Below, one piece after another: positions 1 through 8,520 of a DNA stretch of 13,747 bases. The notes beneath the pieces are model-generated. The model worked only from the letters and a program-made list of their open reading frames with translations, did not search any database and was not told where the DNA came from. This DNA is from Flammeovirgaceae bacterium (GTDB lineage Bacteria > Bacteroidota > Bacteroidia > Cytophagales > Cyclobacteriaceae), in assembly GCA_947457025.1 (NCBI GenBank), contig CANGUI010000020.1:1-13747 (forward strand). Direction: 5' to 3'. Position 1 is the stretch's first letter; each line of letters starts with the position of its first letter. The position numbers and the translations under genes were made by a program.

Positions 1-1773
1 GTCGATTGCCGTCAGCGTACCCCACGGTGGTGCCACGGCCGGATAACCGGCGGGTGTGAGAAAGCGTGTGTAGCCGGTATTCGAATACCAGATGTCGGAC
101 GCCGGTTCAAAAATTCCTTTCTTTTCTTCCTCACTGCGCACCTGTAAATCGAGCACGTAGCGGGCGATGGATGCGATTTCCTTTTCTGATAAATGCCCGA
201 ATGACGGCATCACGCCTTTTCCTTTTCGTAAAAGTTGAGTCAGGGAAGTAAGCGAGTACCGGTTCTGCAAGTTGCGAACAGCGGGATAAATTTTCCCCTG
301 CCCTTCCCGCTCAAGGCCGTGACAGGTGGCGCAGTGGGTGCGATACAGGGAAACACCCGCCCAGGTATCCGCCTTCATCCGCACATCCACCATCGTGAGA
401 ATCCACGGCATTTCATTTGCGTTGACAAACAAGGTTTGGGTGGACGGATCAAACGAAGGCCCGCCCCATTCTGCGCCGCCATCAAAACCCGGAAAGATGA
501 TTGTACCCTCTCGACTGGGCGGTATGAAGGGCTCGCCTGTGCGTAATCCCCCAAACTGTTTGCGGATGGAATCGGCTTCGCCCGTTACAGAATTGATCAG
601 ATCGCGCGTAAATACCTGGCGTGCAAAGGGTTTTGGCAGGGTAGGGATGGGCTGTGTGGGCCACGCTTCTTCGCCATCCAGATCGGAGGCCGGAACTGGT
701 TTTTCCACAACCGGAAAGAGCGGCTCACCCGTATCACGATCCAGAACAAATACAAACCCGGATTTGGCCACCTGTACCACCGCGTCCACATATTTACCAT
801 CTTTTTGAATGATTGCCAATACCGGTGCGGCTGGCAGATCTCTGTCCCACAGATCATGATGAATCGTTTGGTAGTGCCACTGGCGCCGGCCCGTGCGCGC
901 ATCGAGGGCGAGCACACAATTGGCATAGAGATTTTCGCCCTTTCGGTTTCCGCCATAGAAGTCGAAGCTGGCAGACCCGGTGGACGCGAACACCCACCCC
1001 CGCTGGTGATCGACCGACATTCCGGCCCACGCGTTTGCTCCCCCAACACGCTCCCAGGCATCCGGCGGCCAGGTTTCGTGGCCCGCCTCACTGGGTTGCG
1101 GGATGGTGCGGAACACCCACACCAGTTTACCGGTGATCACATCAAATGCCCGGATGTAACCGGGTGCCGCCATCGGCCCTTCATGCACGCGCGAACCCAT
1201 GATGATGAGGTCTTCGAAAATGACGCCCGGTGTATTGCTCAGTACCATCAAAAGGGCGGCCCGATGTCCAAGCCCCTCTTTCAGACTCACACGCCCATCT
1301 ACTCCGAAACTGACAATGGGTTGGCCCGTTGCCGCGTGCAGCGCATAGAGGTACTCGCCGTAAGTGAAAAGAATTCTTCGGTCGGCTCCGCGTGCCCAGA
1401 ACGTAACCCCCCGGTTCACCCCCAAGCCAACGTTTTCGGTGCCGGGCTGAAAACGCCAGATTTCCTTTCCGGTGGCGGCGTGAAGCGCAAAGGCATGAAG
1501 CGAGGGGGTAGTGCCGAAGAGGGTATCGTTGATGATGATGGGATTACATTGAATTTGGGTGCGATTGCCAAGGGTGTCGGCATCACCGGTGCGATACGTC
1601 CAGGCAACCTTCAGATTTTTTACATTCGATCGGCTGATCTGTTCCAACGAAGAGAACTGAATGCCGTCGGGCGTGCCGCCTTTTATGCGCCAGGTGTCGT
1701 TCGTATTTTTTTGCTGACATGCCAGCAGCAGAAGTGCCGCCCAGCAGATGCTGATTTTTACTGCCCCATCCAT
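1..1773 (-). CDS. PQQ-dependent dehydrogenase (glucose dehydrogenase-like) with inserted cytochrome c domain, lipoprotein, 3' end missing
   Basis: A continuous minus-strand reading frame of 591 codons runs off the left edge. It resembles the Gcd family of quinoprotein dehydrogenases, which oxidise sugars or other alcohols in the periplasm using PQQ. The N-terminus is a lipoprotein signal with lipobox LLAC (Cys19). Propeller blades carry docking motifs of the form A.D..TG...W: ALHAATGKEIW (about 96-106), AFDVITGKLVW (209-219) and ALDARTGRRQW (289-299). HHDLWDRDLPA (305-315) matches the active-site segment of glucose dehydrogenases. A cytochrome c domain is inserted near 470-545, with CATCH heme attachment (Cys481, Cys484, His485) and a probable Met522 ligand. 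The last visible residues, PPWGTLTAID, open the closing blade, so roughly the last 100 residues lie outside. I chose the ATG at 1773 because it gives a normal lipoprotein signal. An in-frame ATG at 1833 abuts the xdhC stop (TGAATG). The substrate is unknown. Confidence 0.88.
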   Translation of the reverse strand, partial: MDGAVKISICWAALLLLACQQKNTNDTWRIKGGTPDGIQFSSLEQISRSNVKNLKVAWTYRTGDADTLGNRTQIQCNPIIINDTLFGTTPSLHAFALHAATGKEIWRFQPGTENVGLGVNRGVTFWARGADRRILFTYGEYLYALHAATGQPIVSFGVDGRVSLKEGLGHRAALLMVLSNTPGVIFEDLIIMGSRVHEGPMAAPGYIRAFDVITGKLVWVFRTIPQPSEAGHETWPPDAWERVGGANAWAGMSVDHQRGWVFASTGSASFDFYGGNRKGENLYANCVLALDARTGRRQWHYQTIHHDLWDRDLPAAPVLAIIQKDGKYVDAVVQVAKSGFVFVLDRDTGEPLFPVVEKPVPASDLDGEEAWPTQPIPTLPKPFARQVFTRDLINSVTGEADSIRKQFGGLRTGEPFIPPSREGTIIFPGFDGGAEWGGPSFDPSTQTLFVNANEMPWILTMVDVRMKADTWAGVSLYRTHCATCHGLEREGQGKIYPAVRNLQNRYSLTSLTQLLRKGKGVMPSFGHLSEKEIASIARYVLDLQVRSEEEKKGIFEPASDIWYSNTGYTRFLTPAGYPAVAPPWGTLTAID

Positions 1774-1833
1774 CTTCAGAAGATTTTGCCTGATTGAAAG
1801 GTAATCAAATACCGCGAGGGCCCGATCGAGCAT

Positions 1834-2997
1834 TCACCGCCCAGCTTTTTTATGTACCTGGTCACCCGACAGATAGACCTGCTTCCATACCTGATCGGAA
1901 CCCGGCTGCCGCTGGTGGATAGGTCCGGGATGATACTTGAGAAAACCGCCCGAGCGGTTGGCAAACTTACTTTGGATTTCCGCGATAATGGAAACGGCAA
2001 TCTCATCGGGGGCTTCGGCCCCGATGTCTAACCCGATGGGCGAGTGAATGCGGTGAAAGTCTGTATCGCTCAAACTGATCTTCTCTTTGCTGAACTCCTC
2101 CACCATCTTATCAAAACGCTTGCGCGGACCCAAAAGTCCGATGTAGGGCGCATCTGTTTTCAAAAGCTTTTTCAATACATCGCGGTCGTACTCATAGTTG
2201 TGCGACATAAGCACACAGGCGGTGTAGGGTGTTACACGAAAGTCGCGATCCACAAACTCGCGTTGGCAGAGCGACAGCTTTTCTGCGGTTGGAAAAAACA
2301 CCGGAGCAATATGGGCTACACATTCATCCGTAACTTCTACGCGCCAGCCCAGCGAGGTAGCCAACTGGCTCACCGGGCGCGCATCGAAGCCCGCGCCAAA
2401 CAAAATGAGATGAATCGTGGGTTGCACGTATTCTAAAAAAATAGAGCATGAGCCAGACGCTGTGCGGTACTCCTGAATCGTTGATTTCTTGTGCTGGAAT
2501 ACCCGGCGAAGGTCTGCTTCCAATGCATCGGTCATTTGGGCCCCGAGTTGGTGAATCAAAAGGGCGGATTCGTTCGCCAACACCGCGCGGCCGATCGCAT
2601 CACCATCAATGACTGTAGCGAGTGCCAGCGGCTGCTCCACGGCAACCACTTTTTCGATGATGGTAATCGCCTCATCCAGCGGTTGAATCAACACATCAAT
2701 CACGCCATTGCAGCCGAGCCCAATACCCAATTGTTGATTGCTTTCCTCGCGGGTATCGTACGTAACAAGCCGTGCTTTTTTCTCGGTCATGACCAACCGT
2801 GCCTTGCGCAACGCATCGCCTTCCAGGCAACCGCCGGAGATTGATCCTACCCAGCGGCCATCATCGGTGATGAGCATGCGCGCACCGGGGCTGCGGTAAG
2901 AGGAACCACGAACGCGCACCACGGTGGCGATGGCGCCCTGGCGGTCGCTCTTTATTTTGGCTGCCGATTCGAAAATTGATCGAAATTCACGGGACAT
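1834..2997 (-). CDS. xdhC: XdhC/CoxI family molybdenum hydroxylase maturation protein
   Basis: This 387-residue cytoplasmic protein has both domains of the XdhC/CoxI family. In Rhodobacter, XdhC binds molybdenum cofactor, protects its sulfurated form and delivers it to xanthine dehydrogenase. The N-terminal domain carries RGSSYRSPGARM (30-41), SGGCLEG (54-60) and GLGCNG (93-98), with Cys57 and Cys96 as the conserved cysteines. The C-terminal Rossmann-like domain shows FGAGFDARP (200-208), IGLLGPRKR (286-294) and PIGLDIGAEAPDEIAVSI (320-337), then ends with the familiar GPIH segment. The ATG at 2997 lies 3 bases after the protease stop codon, so the two are probably co-transcribed. The likely client is the Mo hydroxylase encoded at 8521-11160. 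The adjacent PQQ enzyme does not need Mo cofactor. The family call is firm; the client is inferred from context. Confidence 0.93.
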   Translation of the reverse strand: MSREFRSIFESAAKIKSDRQGAIATVVRVRGSSYRSPGARMLITDDGRWVGSISGGCLEGDALRKARLVMTEKKARLVTYDTREESNQQLGIGLGCNGVIDVLIQPLDEAITIIEKVVAVEQPLALATVIDGDAIGRAVLANESALLIHQLGAQMTDALEADLRRVFQHKKSTIQEYRTASGSCSIFLEYVQPTIHLILFGAGFDARPVSQLATSLGWRVEVTDECVAHIAPVFFPTAEKLSLCQREFVDRDFRVTPYTACVLMSHNYEYDRDVLKKLLKTDAPYIGLLGPRKRFDKMVEEFSKEKISLSDTDFHRIHSPIGLDIGAEAPDEIAVSIIAEIQSKFANRSGGFLKYHPGPIHQRQPGSDQVWKQVYLSGDQVHKKAGR

Positions 2998-3000
2998 GGC

Positions 3001-6000
3001 TTAATGGTTAACAACTACCTGTTGCTTAACAGTGAGTTGGTCGGTTTTGATTACCACAAGATAAATTCCATTGGGCACGTTCGTTGTACTCCAAGAAAAA
3101 AATCCCCCATCATTGCTGAACATCAAACGGCCGAGTAGATCATAGACTTCAATTTCAGCTTGTTTCAACTCGTCAGAAAAATGCACCACGTCCGTTGCGG
3201 GGTTTGGATAAATCCATTGCTGCTGGGTTTGTTGTTCTGCTGCAGTAACGATTGTAGTGCTGAACATGGAGCTTCCCGACCAAAAAAGAACACCTCCTAT
3301 TTCAGTTCCTACACGCCAAAAATAATCAGTCGATGGTTTCCAGTCTTTTAATTGAATCTGAGTAGACGAGATTGACTTTTGAAACAAGTCTGAAAAGTCC
3401 GCTTGCTCCGATACCTGCCACAAGTACTTTTGCGCACCTAAATCCTGCCAAGAAAACTGAACAACCTCATCGGGCCTGAATGTGCTTTTGTTCTCTGGTG
3501 CTCTTAACGCGAAACTAAATGAATTAGTACGGAAATGGCTGGCTGACGCCCAAAGGGTTTCGCCTGATTTAACTAATCCAACCCGCACGTAATGATTTGC
3601 TGCCGGTTTCAACAGTCGGTGGCTATGCCGAAAAGAACTAGTCTTGATAATTGGGCCGGTAGAAAATCTTTCGTCCTCAGAAAGCTGATAAGCAAACTCC
3701 GCGTCAGGTACGGGTGACCACTCAATTTCAACCGTTTGATGAGTTGCGAACAAATCACCCGCTTTAGGTTTTTCAAACTTCAGCGTAGTGGTCGAAAATG
3801 TTGACGTAGCAACTTTTTTGTAACCATTGACAAATTCGCTGGTAATTTTCAAGTAATACTTCTTGTTAAACGAATACGTGTTCCATTCAAAAGAGCCACT
3901 TCTCAATCCCACCAGTACCGGGTTCGAGAAGTCTTGGTTTTCGGAAACGGTAATCTCGTGCGCCTGGGCCGCCGGTTCATTTGCCCATTCGAAAACGATA
4001 TTTGGCCGAACATCCAAAGCGTTTGGCGTGGGTTTCCTAATCTGTAATTCAGCATCTTTCGTTTTGAATTGCCGGACTTCTGACCACGAGGTAATAACAC
4101 CCGGAAAAATAGCGCGTACCCGCCAATAGTAACGATTCATCGGGCGATCTAAGTATGGAGAGAACGTAGTATCCGTAACGATCCCGGAAAACCGCGCCTT
4201 AGTGGACCCAAAGTTCTGGTCTTCATTGCCTTGAATCTCATATTGGGTAGCATTTGGGATTTTTCGCCACACAAATCGCATCGTGAAGTTCTGATCAATG
4301 GCCTGATCTGCAGGTGACACCAGCGAAACCGGAACATCTAGCATAGAGCCCGTTTTAAACGTAAAAGAAGAGGACCACGGACCAGGGCCGGCCGCATAAT
4401 TCGCCCGCACTCGCCAGAAAAAGGTGGTCTCCTTTTCCAAAAACGGTGGAATCCGAGTGTTCGACTCGGTCGTTGCAAAACTAAGTCTTAGTGTATCGAA
4501 AAAGCGCGTGTTGGATACGTCAATGGTATAGCTGCTCGCCTGGGCAACTGGTGTGAACTTGACGCGTGGGTTGATGGGCACATCGGTTGCATTATTTGCC
4601 GGATCAATCAATCTTGGAATTTCAAAAGCCAGCGGCTCAGCATTTGCGCCCACCAAAAATGCGGGAGATAAAACTTGTTTAAACGAATTCCCTAATTTAT
4701 CAACGAGCCTTACCTCTAAGTCATAAAAACCATTGGGCAAGCCGACAGGCAAGTCAATTCGTTCCGGATTTGTTGTTGTCAATGATGTCCAAACGGGGGA
4801 ATCTTTAAGCCTGTAGCGAGCGATTACGGTAGGCTGTTCAACACCATAACACCCGGACCCACAGTAGTCCAGACTAACGACGCGAATCCAGGCGCCAGCG
4901 CTGGCAGAAAGCTGATCGACTACACTCGACCCAGACCAAAGTTGAAGTTGTCTCACCGTAGGCGGTATCGGGTCTGCCCTTCGGGTATCGAACTCGAACA
5001 CTACGTTGGACTTGCCAAATCGTCCTGCCACCTGGTAAACATCAAAATCAAGTTCAACTGAAAAAAGGCCAGGTGTTGAGGTGAGCAATATCGGTTGCAA
5101 AAAGCTCGAGAGCCCATCATTTTGACTTTGGTTTTTTACAAAACCTCGGGCGATTACATTCCCCTCGCGTTTCACGCGAAAAGGCAAATTTGCGAATGCC
5201 ATGTCACCCAATACGCCGTTAAATACGCCTTGCCAAACATTAAAACCGATGTAAAAGTCCGGCCCGTGATTGAACACCTGACTTGTTGAAGTATGAAGCC
5301 CCGTACCAACAGGAATCTGTCGAGGAAGGCCCTGCGACGTCATCGAGCGGCTCAAGAATTCCCCAAAAGGCTGCGTTTTAAAAACAAGCGAATCCTTGTT
5401 ATAAAGCACAAAGCTTGGAGATTGAAACCCGACCGGACTCCCGGAAGTTTTTAGTTCATGATTTTGAAAAAGGATGTTACTATCACGAGATTTTGGTTCT
5501 GTGAATATGACCAATGTCGTGTCAATCTGAAAGGGTTCTCCGTTCCAGAACGTGTACGCGAAGTTGGGTCCACCAAACGCTAGGTAATTTACAAGCTGCC
5601 ACCCGGCTGAATTCTTTTCCGAACCCTTGAAGGTTAACGGCACTAAACTGGCCGGATTAGTTTGAAGTGTTTGGTTACCGTTGATACCTTTAAGCGTACT
5701 TCCCAGACTGTAAAAAACCTTCTTTCCGGATGGCCGATCCAAATAATGAACATCTAATACGGCCTTTGTACTCGCACTGCTCGTATAAATCGTGTCAAGA
5801 GCGGTTGGTATCAGGGAAAAAAAGCCCCCCACTCCATCTTGATAACGCAGGCCGGTAACGCCTCGGGCCAAATAACGTACCAAGGGAATCGGTTTGCCTT
5901 TCTCATCCTTGGGTTGAAAGGAAATCTGTTTGTCTGCTTGGGACTTGCGCCAGACTACTTTTGTATTGCTGCTAACCACCAAATCCTCCTTCAAAACAAC

Positions 6001-7821
6001 TCGGAATCCGCTATATGGCGCAAAGAAGTGATAGGTGCCGGGCAACAATGGTACGTCCTGCTGCGAACTGATCGGACTTATGATTTGTGAAAAGAAGAAG
6101 TATTGATCTTTTCTCAGCGCAAGAACAAATTCGGGCAATTCCGAACCAAAATCAAACCGAACGGTATTCGGGTTCATCAAACCCACTGGTAACTCAATTC
6201 GATCGCCTGACGTAGTAGCAATAAGGTAGCCCATATACGAAGCGGGAAACTCGCGCTTCGCAAGTAAGCGAGAATCGGCATCAACCGTCAGCGTAAGGAT
6301 CCCAAAATTGCCAGGCGCTACGGTTATAGAAGTCGGAGAAATGTTGCCCAAAAGGCCTGGAATTTGCAAATCTCCACCCACCGAAAGATTGTATGTTCGT
6401 TCAACCGTGGCATGGTTGTAGATTTTCACTTGAAATATTTTTCGGGTCAGGCTGTCCGCCTTGATTGGATTGACTCCGATTGAAGCTGGTTCAAAAGTCG
6501 AAGTCGCATTGAGTGCCTCGACTACATCCAAACGGCCAGTGCCTCGCTCGATATAGTTGAGTCCTATGCTTTTTGTGTGCTGCATCAAGGCCGACTTCAC
6601 GATAGCAGGCCCCCATGTAGGGTTCTTTTCAAGGATAAGTGCAGCCGCTCCAGCCACGTGAGGGGCTGCCATTGATGTTCCGCTTTTGCGACCAAATAAC
6701 CCGCCGGGCAAAGTAGCGTTAACGTCTAATCCTGGCGCACAGATATCCGGTTTCAGTCCAAAGGTTCTCGTTGGGCCGCGAGAACTGAAAAACGTGATGG
6801 CGTCATTGTTATCCGATGCAGCAACCGTTATGGCCTTTTCTGCAATTCCAGGCGTATCAATCGTCTGTGCCATGCCGGAATTACCGGCAGCAGTTACAAA
6901 AACTACCCCACGAGCAACCGCCTCGTTCACGGCTTGACTTATCGGTTCATTCGCATCTGGAAACCGACCGAGGCTCATATTAACAACATCAAGCGCATCG
7001 TTTGTAGCAGGGTTACCATCTGGATCAACACTCTTCTCAATGGCCGCCAGAATCCACGAATCAAACCCAAAGCCATCTGCACCAAGCGCCTTAAGCGCGT
7101 ACAATTGGGCATCCGGTGCCACTCCTTTGAGGTTGGGACCGTTGGCTGCCGCAATCCCTGCCACGTGGGTCCCATGGCCATTGTCATCAAATGGATCGGA
7201 GTCATTATTCACGAAATCAAAACCTCCAATGACTTTTTTGCCCGCGCCAATTCCTCCACCCAAATCCGGATGACGATAATCAATACCTGTATCAATAATG
7301 CCGATGGTAACACCTTTACCGGTGATGTTATATTGGGCCCAAGCCTGAGGGGCGCCAATGAGCGCGTTAGTTTCTGAATCACTAATTTTCACCTGACGGT
7401 CGGTACTAATTATATCGACAACCGAAAGCGCTTTCAACTTTTGCATATCGGAGACCAGGGCCGTAACTGCAACACCGTTGAAGGTGCGCTTGTAGTGAAA
7501 GTTAATTGCTGGAGGCGTTTGGTTTGTTCTGGCTGCTCCGGATTGGAATAATTTTTTGAATCCGTCTACAAACTGTTGATGTTGTGATTCTACCGTTTCC
7601 CCAGATCGGCCATTCGATGCAGCCGCGACATCTTTGAACTTAATTATCCAACGAGTCAATGTGTCTTTTGCATTTTGCGCATCAGGAACAAACAAACCAG
7701 GAACGTAGCGCAGACCTCGGTATGCTGAAGAATCCTGAACGAAATATCTGGTTTTTACCTGATTTTGGCTAACCGAAATACTGGTCACCAGAAAAAAAGC
7801 AATACAAAAAGCTAATCTCAT
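3001..7821 (-). CDS. Secreted S8 (subtilisin-like) serine protease with fibronectin-like repeats and T9SS type A sorting domain
   Basis: This 1606-residue extracellular protease has a Sec signal peptide (1-18, MRLAFCIAFFLVTSISVS). A probable inhibitor-I9-type propeptide follows (about 55-145). The subtilase domain (about 165-440) has a complete catalytic triad: Asp177 in DTGID, His216 in NGHGTHVAG and Ser383 in GTSMAAPHVAG. Asn314 in AAGNSG is the oxyanion-hole residue. Residues 450-1065 are beta-rich, and I do not recognise most of them. They include a close cysteine pair, Cys987 and Cys991. Five fibronectin-like repeats follow (about 1068-1525). The C-terminus (1536-1606, starting WIYPNPA and including YDLLGR and NGIYLVVI) is a T9SS type A sorting domain, so the protein should cross the outer membrane and be surface-anchored or released. 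A TTG lies in frame at 7830, but the ATG at 7821 gives the better signal peptide. The gene separates xdhC from the Mo hydroxylase genes and looks more AT-rich than they do. Confidence 0.95.
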   Translation of the reverse strand: MRLAFCIAFFLVTSISVSQNQVKTRYFVQDSSAYRGLRYVPGLFVPDAQNAKDTLTRWIIKFKDVAAASNGRSGETVESQHQQFVDGFKKLFQSGAARTNQTPPAINFHYKRTFNGVAVTALVSDMQKLKALSVVDIISTDRQVKISDSETNALIGAPQAWAQYNITGKGVTIGIIDTGIDYRHPDLGGGIGAGKKVIGGFDFVNNDSDPFDDNGHGTHVAGIAAANGPNLKGVAPDAQLYALKALGADGFGFDSWILAAIEKSVDPDGNPATNDALDVVNMSLGRFPDANEPISQAVNEAVARGVVFVTAAGNSGMAQTIDTPGIAEKAITVAASDNNDAITFFSSRGPTRTFGLKPDICAPGLDVNATLPGGLFGRKSGTSMAAPHVAGAAALILEKNPTWGPAIVKSALMQHTKSIGLNYIERGTGRLDVVEALNATSTFEPASIGVNPIKADSLTRKIFQVKIYNHATVERTYNLSVGGDLQIPGLLGNISPTSITVAPGNFGILTLTVDADSRLLAKREFPASYMGYLIATTSGDRIELPVGLMNPNTVRFDFGSELPEFVLALRKDQYFFFSQIISPISSQQDVPLLPGTYHFFAPYSGFRVVLKEDLVVSSNTKVVWRKSQADKQISFQPKDEKGKPIPLVRYLARGVTGLRYQDGVGGFFSLIPTALDTIYTSSASTKAVLDVHYLDRPSGKKVFYSLGSTLKGINGNQTLQTNPASLVPLTFKGSEKNSAGWQLVNYLAFGGPNFAYTFWNGEPFQIDTTLVIFTEPKSRDSNILFQNHELKTSGSPVGFQSPSFVLYNKDSLVFKTQPFGEFLSRSMTSQGLPRQIPVGTGLHTSTSQVFNHGPDFYIGFNVWQGVFNGVLGDMAFANLPFRVKREGNVIARGFVKNQSQNDGLSSFLQPILLTSTPGLFSVELDFDVYQVAGRFGKSNVVFEFDTRRADPIPPTVRQLQLWSGSSVVDQLSASAGAWIRVVSLDYCGSGCYGVEQPTVIARYRLKDSPVWTSLTTTNPERIDLPVGLPNGFYDLEVRLVDKLGNSFKQVLSPAFLVGANAEPLAFEIPRLIDPANNATDVPINPRVKFTPVAQASSYTIDVSNTRFFDTLRLSFATTESNTRIPPFLEKETTFFWRVRANYAAGPGPWSSSFTFKTGSMLDVPVSLVSPADQAIDQNFTMRFVWRKIPNATQYEIQGNEDQNFGSTKARFSGIVTDTTFSPYLDRPMNRYYWRVRAIFPGVITSWSEVRQFKTKDAELQIRKPTPNALDVRPNIVFEWANEPAAQAHEITVSENQDFSNPVLVGLRSGSFEWNTYSFNKKYYLKITSEFVNGYKKVATSTFSTTTLKFEKPKAGDLFATHQTVEIEWSPVPDAEFAYQLSEDERFSTGPIIKTSSFRHSHRLLKPAANHYVRVGLVKSGETLWASASHFRTNSFSFALRAPENKSTFRPDEVVQFSWQDLGAQKYLWQVSEQADFSDLFQKSISSTQIQLKDWKPSTDYFWRVGTEIGGVLFWSGSSMFSTTIVTAAEQQTQQQWIYPNPATDVVHFSDELKQAEIEVYDLLGRLMFSNDGGFFSWSTTNVPNGIYLVVIKTDQLTVKQQVVVNH
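3255..4620 (-). repeat. Five tandem fibronectin-like repeats encoded within the S8 protease gene
   Basis: The protein shows five successive units of about 90 residues, at roughly 4340-4620, 4055-4340, 3775-4055, 3510-3775 and 3255-3510. Each starts with a proline-containing strand (such as LIDPANN, LVSPADQ, KPTPNALD or RAPENKS). Each then has a segment of the form Y.I..S....F and a YYWRVR or FFWRVR-type strand, and most end in WS....F.T. The units are diverged at the residue level and have no obvious DNA identity, so they are old duplications rather than recent slippage. Such modules usually act as spacers or carbohydrate/protein-binding stalks in secreted Bacteroidota enzymes. Boundaries are approximate, read by eye. 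Confidence 0.75.
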
Positions 7822-7912
7822 ACTCGGCAATTAAAAATTGGCGAAACATTAATGGAACGCTCACGTAAAAAATGAGCTTGATCCACCAAATTTGCGACAA
7901 CAATATAAGATA

Positions 7913-8320
7913 TTATTTCTTCCGCAGCACCTTCACCTCCGCCGGCGTTACGGCTGTTCCTTTATTGCCAAACGAATTCCGAATATAGTTGAGCACATCG
8001 CTCACCTCATGATCGGTGAGGTCGAAGCCGCTCATTTCCAGATTATACTTTTTGCCGTTTACGGTAATCTCGCCGGAAACACCATACAAAATCTGTTGGA
8101 TGGATCGATTCTTATCGGCCATCAGGTAATCGGACTTGGCCACAGGCGGATAGAAATCTTGCAACCCCTCGCCATTGTCCATGTGGCACGACACACAGTA
8201 GGCAGTGTAAACCTCCGCGCCGCGGCTGATGCTGGATTTAAGATCGAAGTTCTGCTTCTGCTGAGCAAAAACACCCATCGAAAAAATTGAGAAAATTAAT
8301 AACGTGAAAGACATCTTCAT
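7913..8320 (-). CDS. Small exported c-type cytochrome
   Basis: This 135-residue protein has a Sec signal peptide (about 1-19, with VFA before Gln20) and one cytochrome c domain. The heme motif is CVSCH (Cys42, Cys45, His46). The likely sixth ligand is Met96 in LEMSGF, followed by the usual closing helix (HEVSDVLNYIRNSFGN). The layout resembles the class I cytochromes that act as periplasmic electron shuttles. Its position downstream of the two Mo hydroxylase subunits, on the same strand and 200 bases away, suggests that it takes electrons from that enzyme and passes them to the respiratory chain. This is the usual arrangement for isoquinoline-oxidoreductase-type enzymes, which often carry or neighbour cytochromes. 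The partner assignment is inferred from context. A second ATG lies two codons in. Confidence 0.92.
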   Translation of the reverse strand: MKMSFTLLIFSIFSMGVFAQQKQNFDLKSSISRGAEVYTAYCVSCHMDNGEGLQDFYPPVAKSDYLMADKNRSIQQILYGVSGEITVNGKKYNLEMSGFDLTDHEVSDVLNYIRNSFGNKGTAVTPAEVKVLRKK

Positions 8321-8374
8321 AGGCTATAGATTAACAGGTAATTTTCGTATTCGGCATTTTTTTATCTGCACCAA

Positions 8375-8400
8375 CCACGCAGCCTGAGGCTTAGCCGTGG
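8375..8400. other. Imperfect hairpin between Mo hydroxylase and cytochrome c genes
   Basis: An outer 5-base stem (CCACG at 8375-8379 with CGTGG at 8396-8400) encloses an inner AGCC-TGA-GGCT hairpin (8381-8391). It lies 120 bases past the stop of the Mo subunit and 55 bases before the cytochrome start. No T-run follows closely in the minus direction, so it is a poor intrinsic terminator. It could be an RNA-processing or stability element between co-transcribed genes, or chance. I see no convincing promoter in the remainder of 8321-8520. Confidence 0.3.
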
Positions 8401-8520
8401 GCCGCTTGACTCAAAACGTGACTAATCTTTTTGGTTTGATTGTCCGCGTGTTGACCATTGATCTACAGGCTCGTCCGCCCATTTGTTGATGATCAAGCGT
8501 GAGTCGTTTAAGGTTCATGG

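Noticed and set aside
805..1797. Plus-strand open frame of 330 residues opposite the PQQ dehydrogenase
   Set aside because: It is antisense to a clear quinoprotein frame, has no family resemblance and reads as low-complexity antisense translation.
7822..7830. TTG start for the S8 protease
   Set aside because: The ATG at 7821 gives a standard signal peptide with a basic residue at position 2. The TTG only adds three residues.
7845..7890. Inverted repeat GCTCA/TGAGC with an A/T-rich loop between the cytochrome and protease genes, and a possible TTTG-20-TACGTGAG promoter
   Set aside because: The stem is only 5 bases with a long loop, and the -7 box matches the Bacteroidota consensus poorly, so neither a terminator nor a promoter can be supported.
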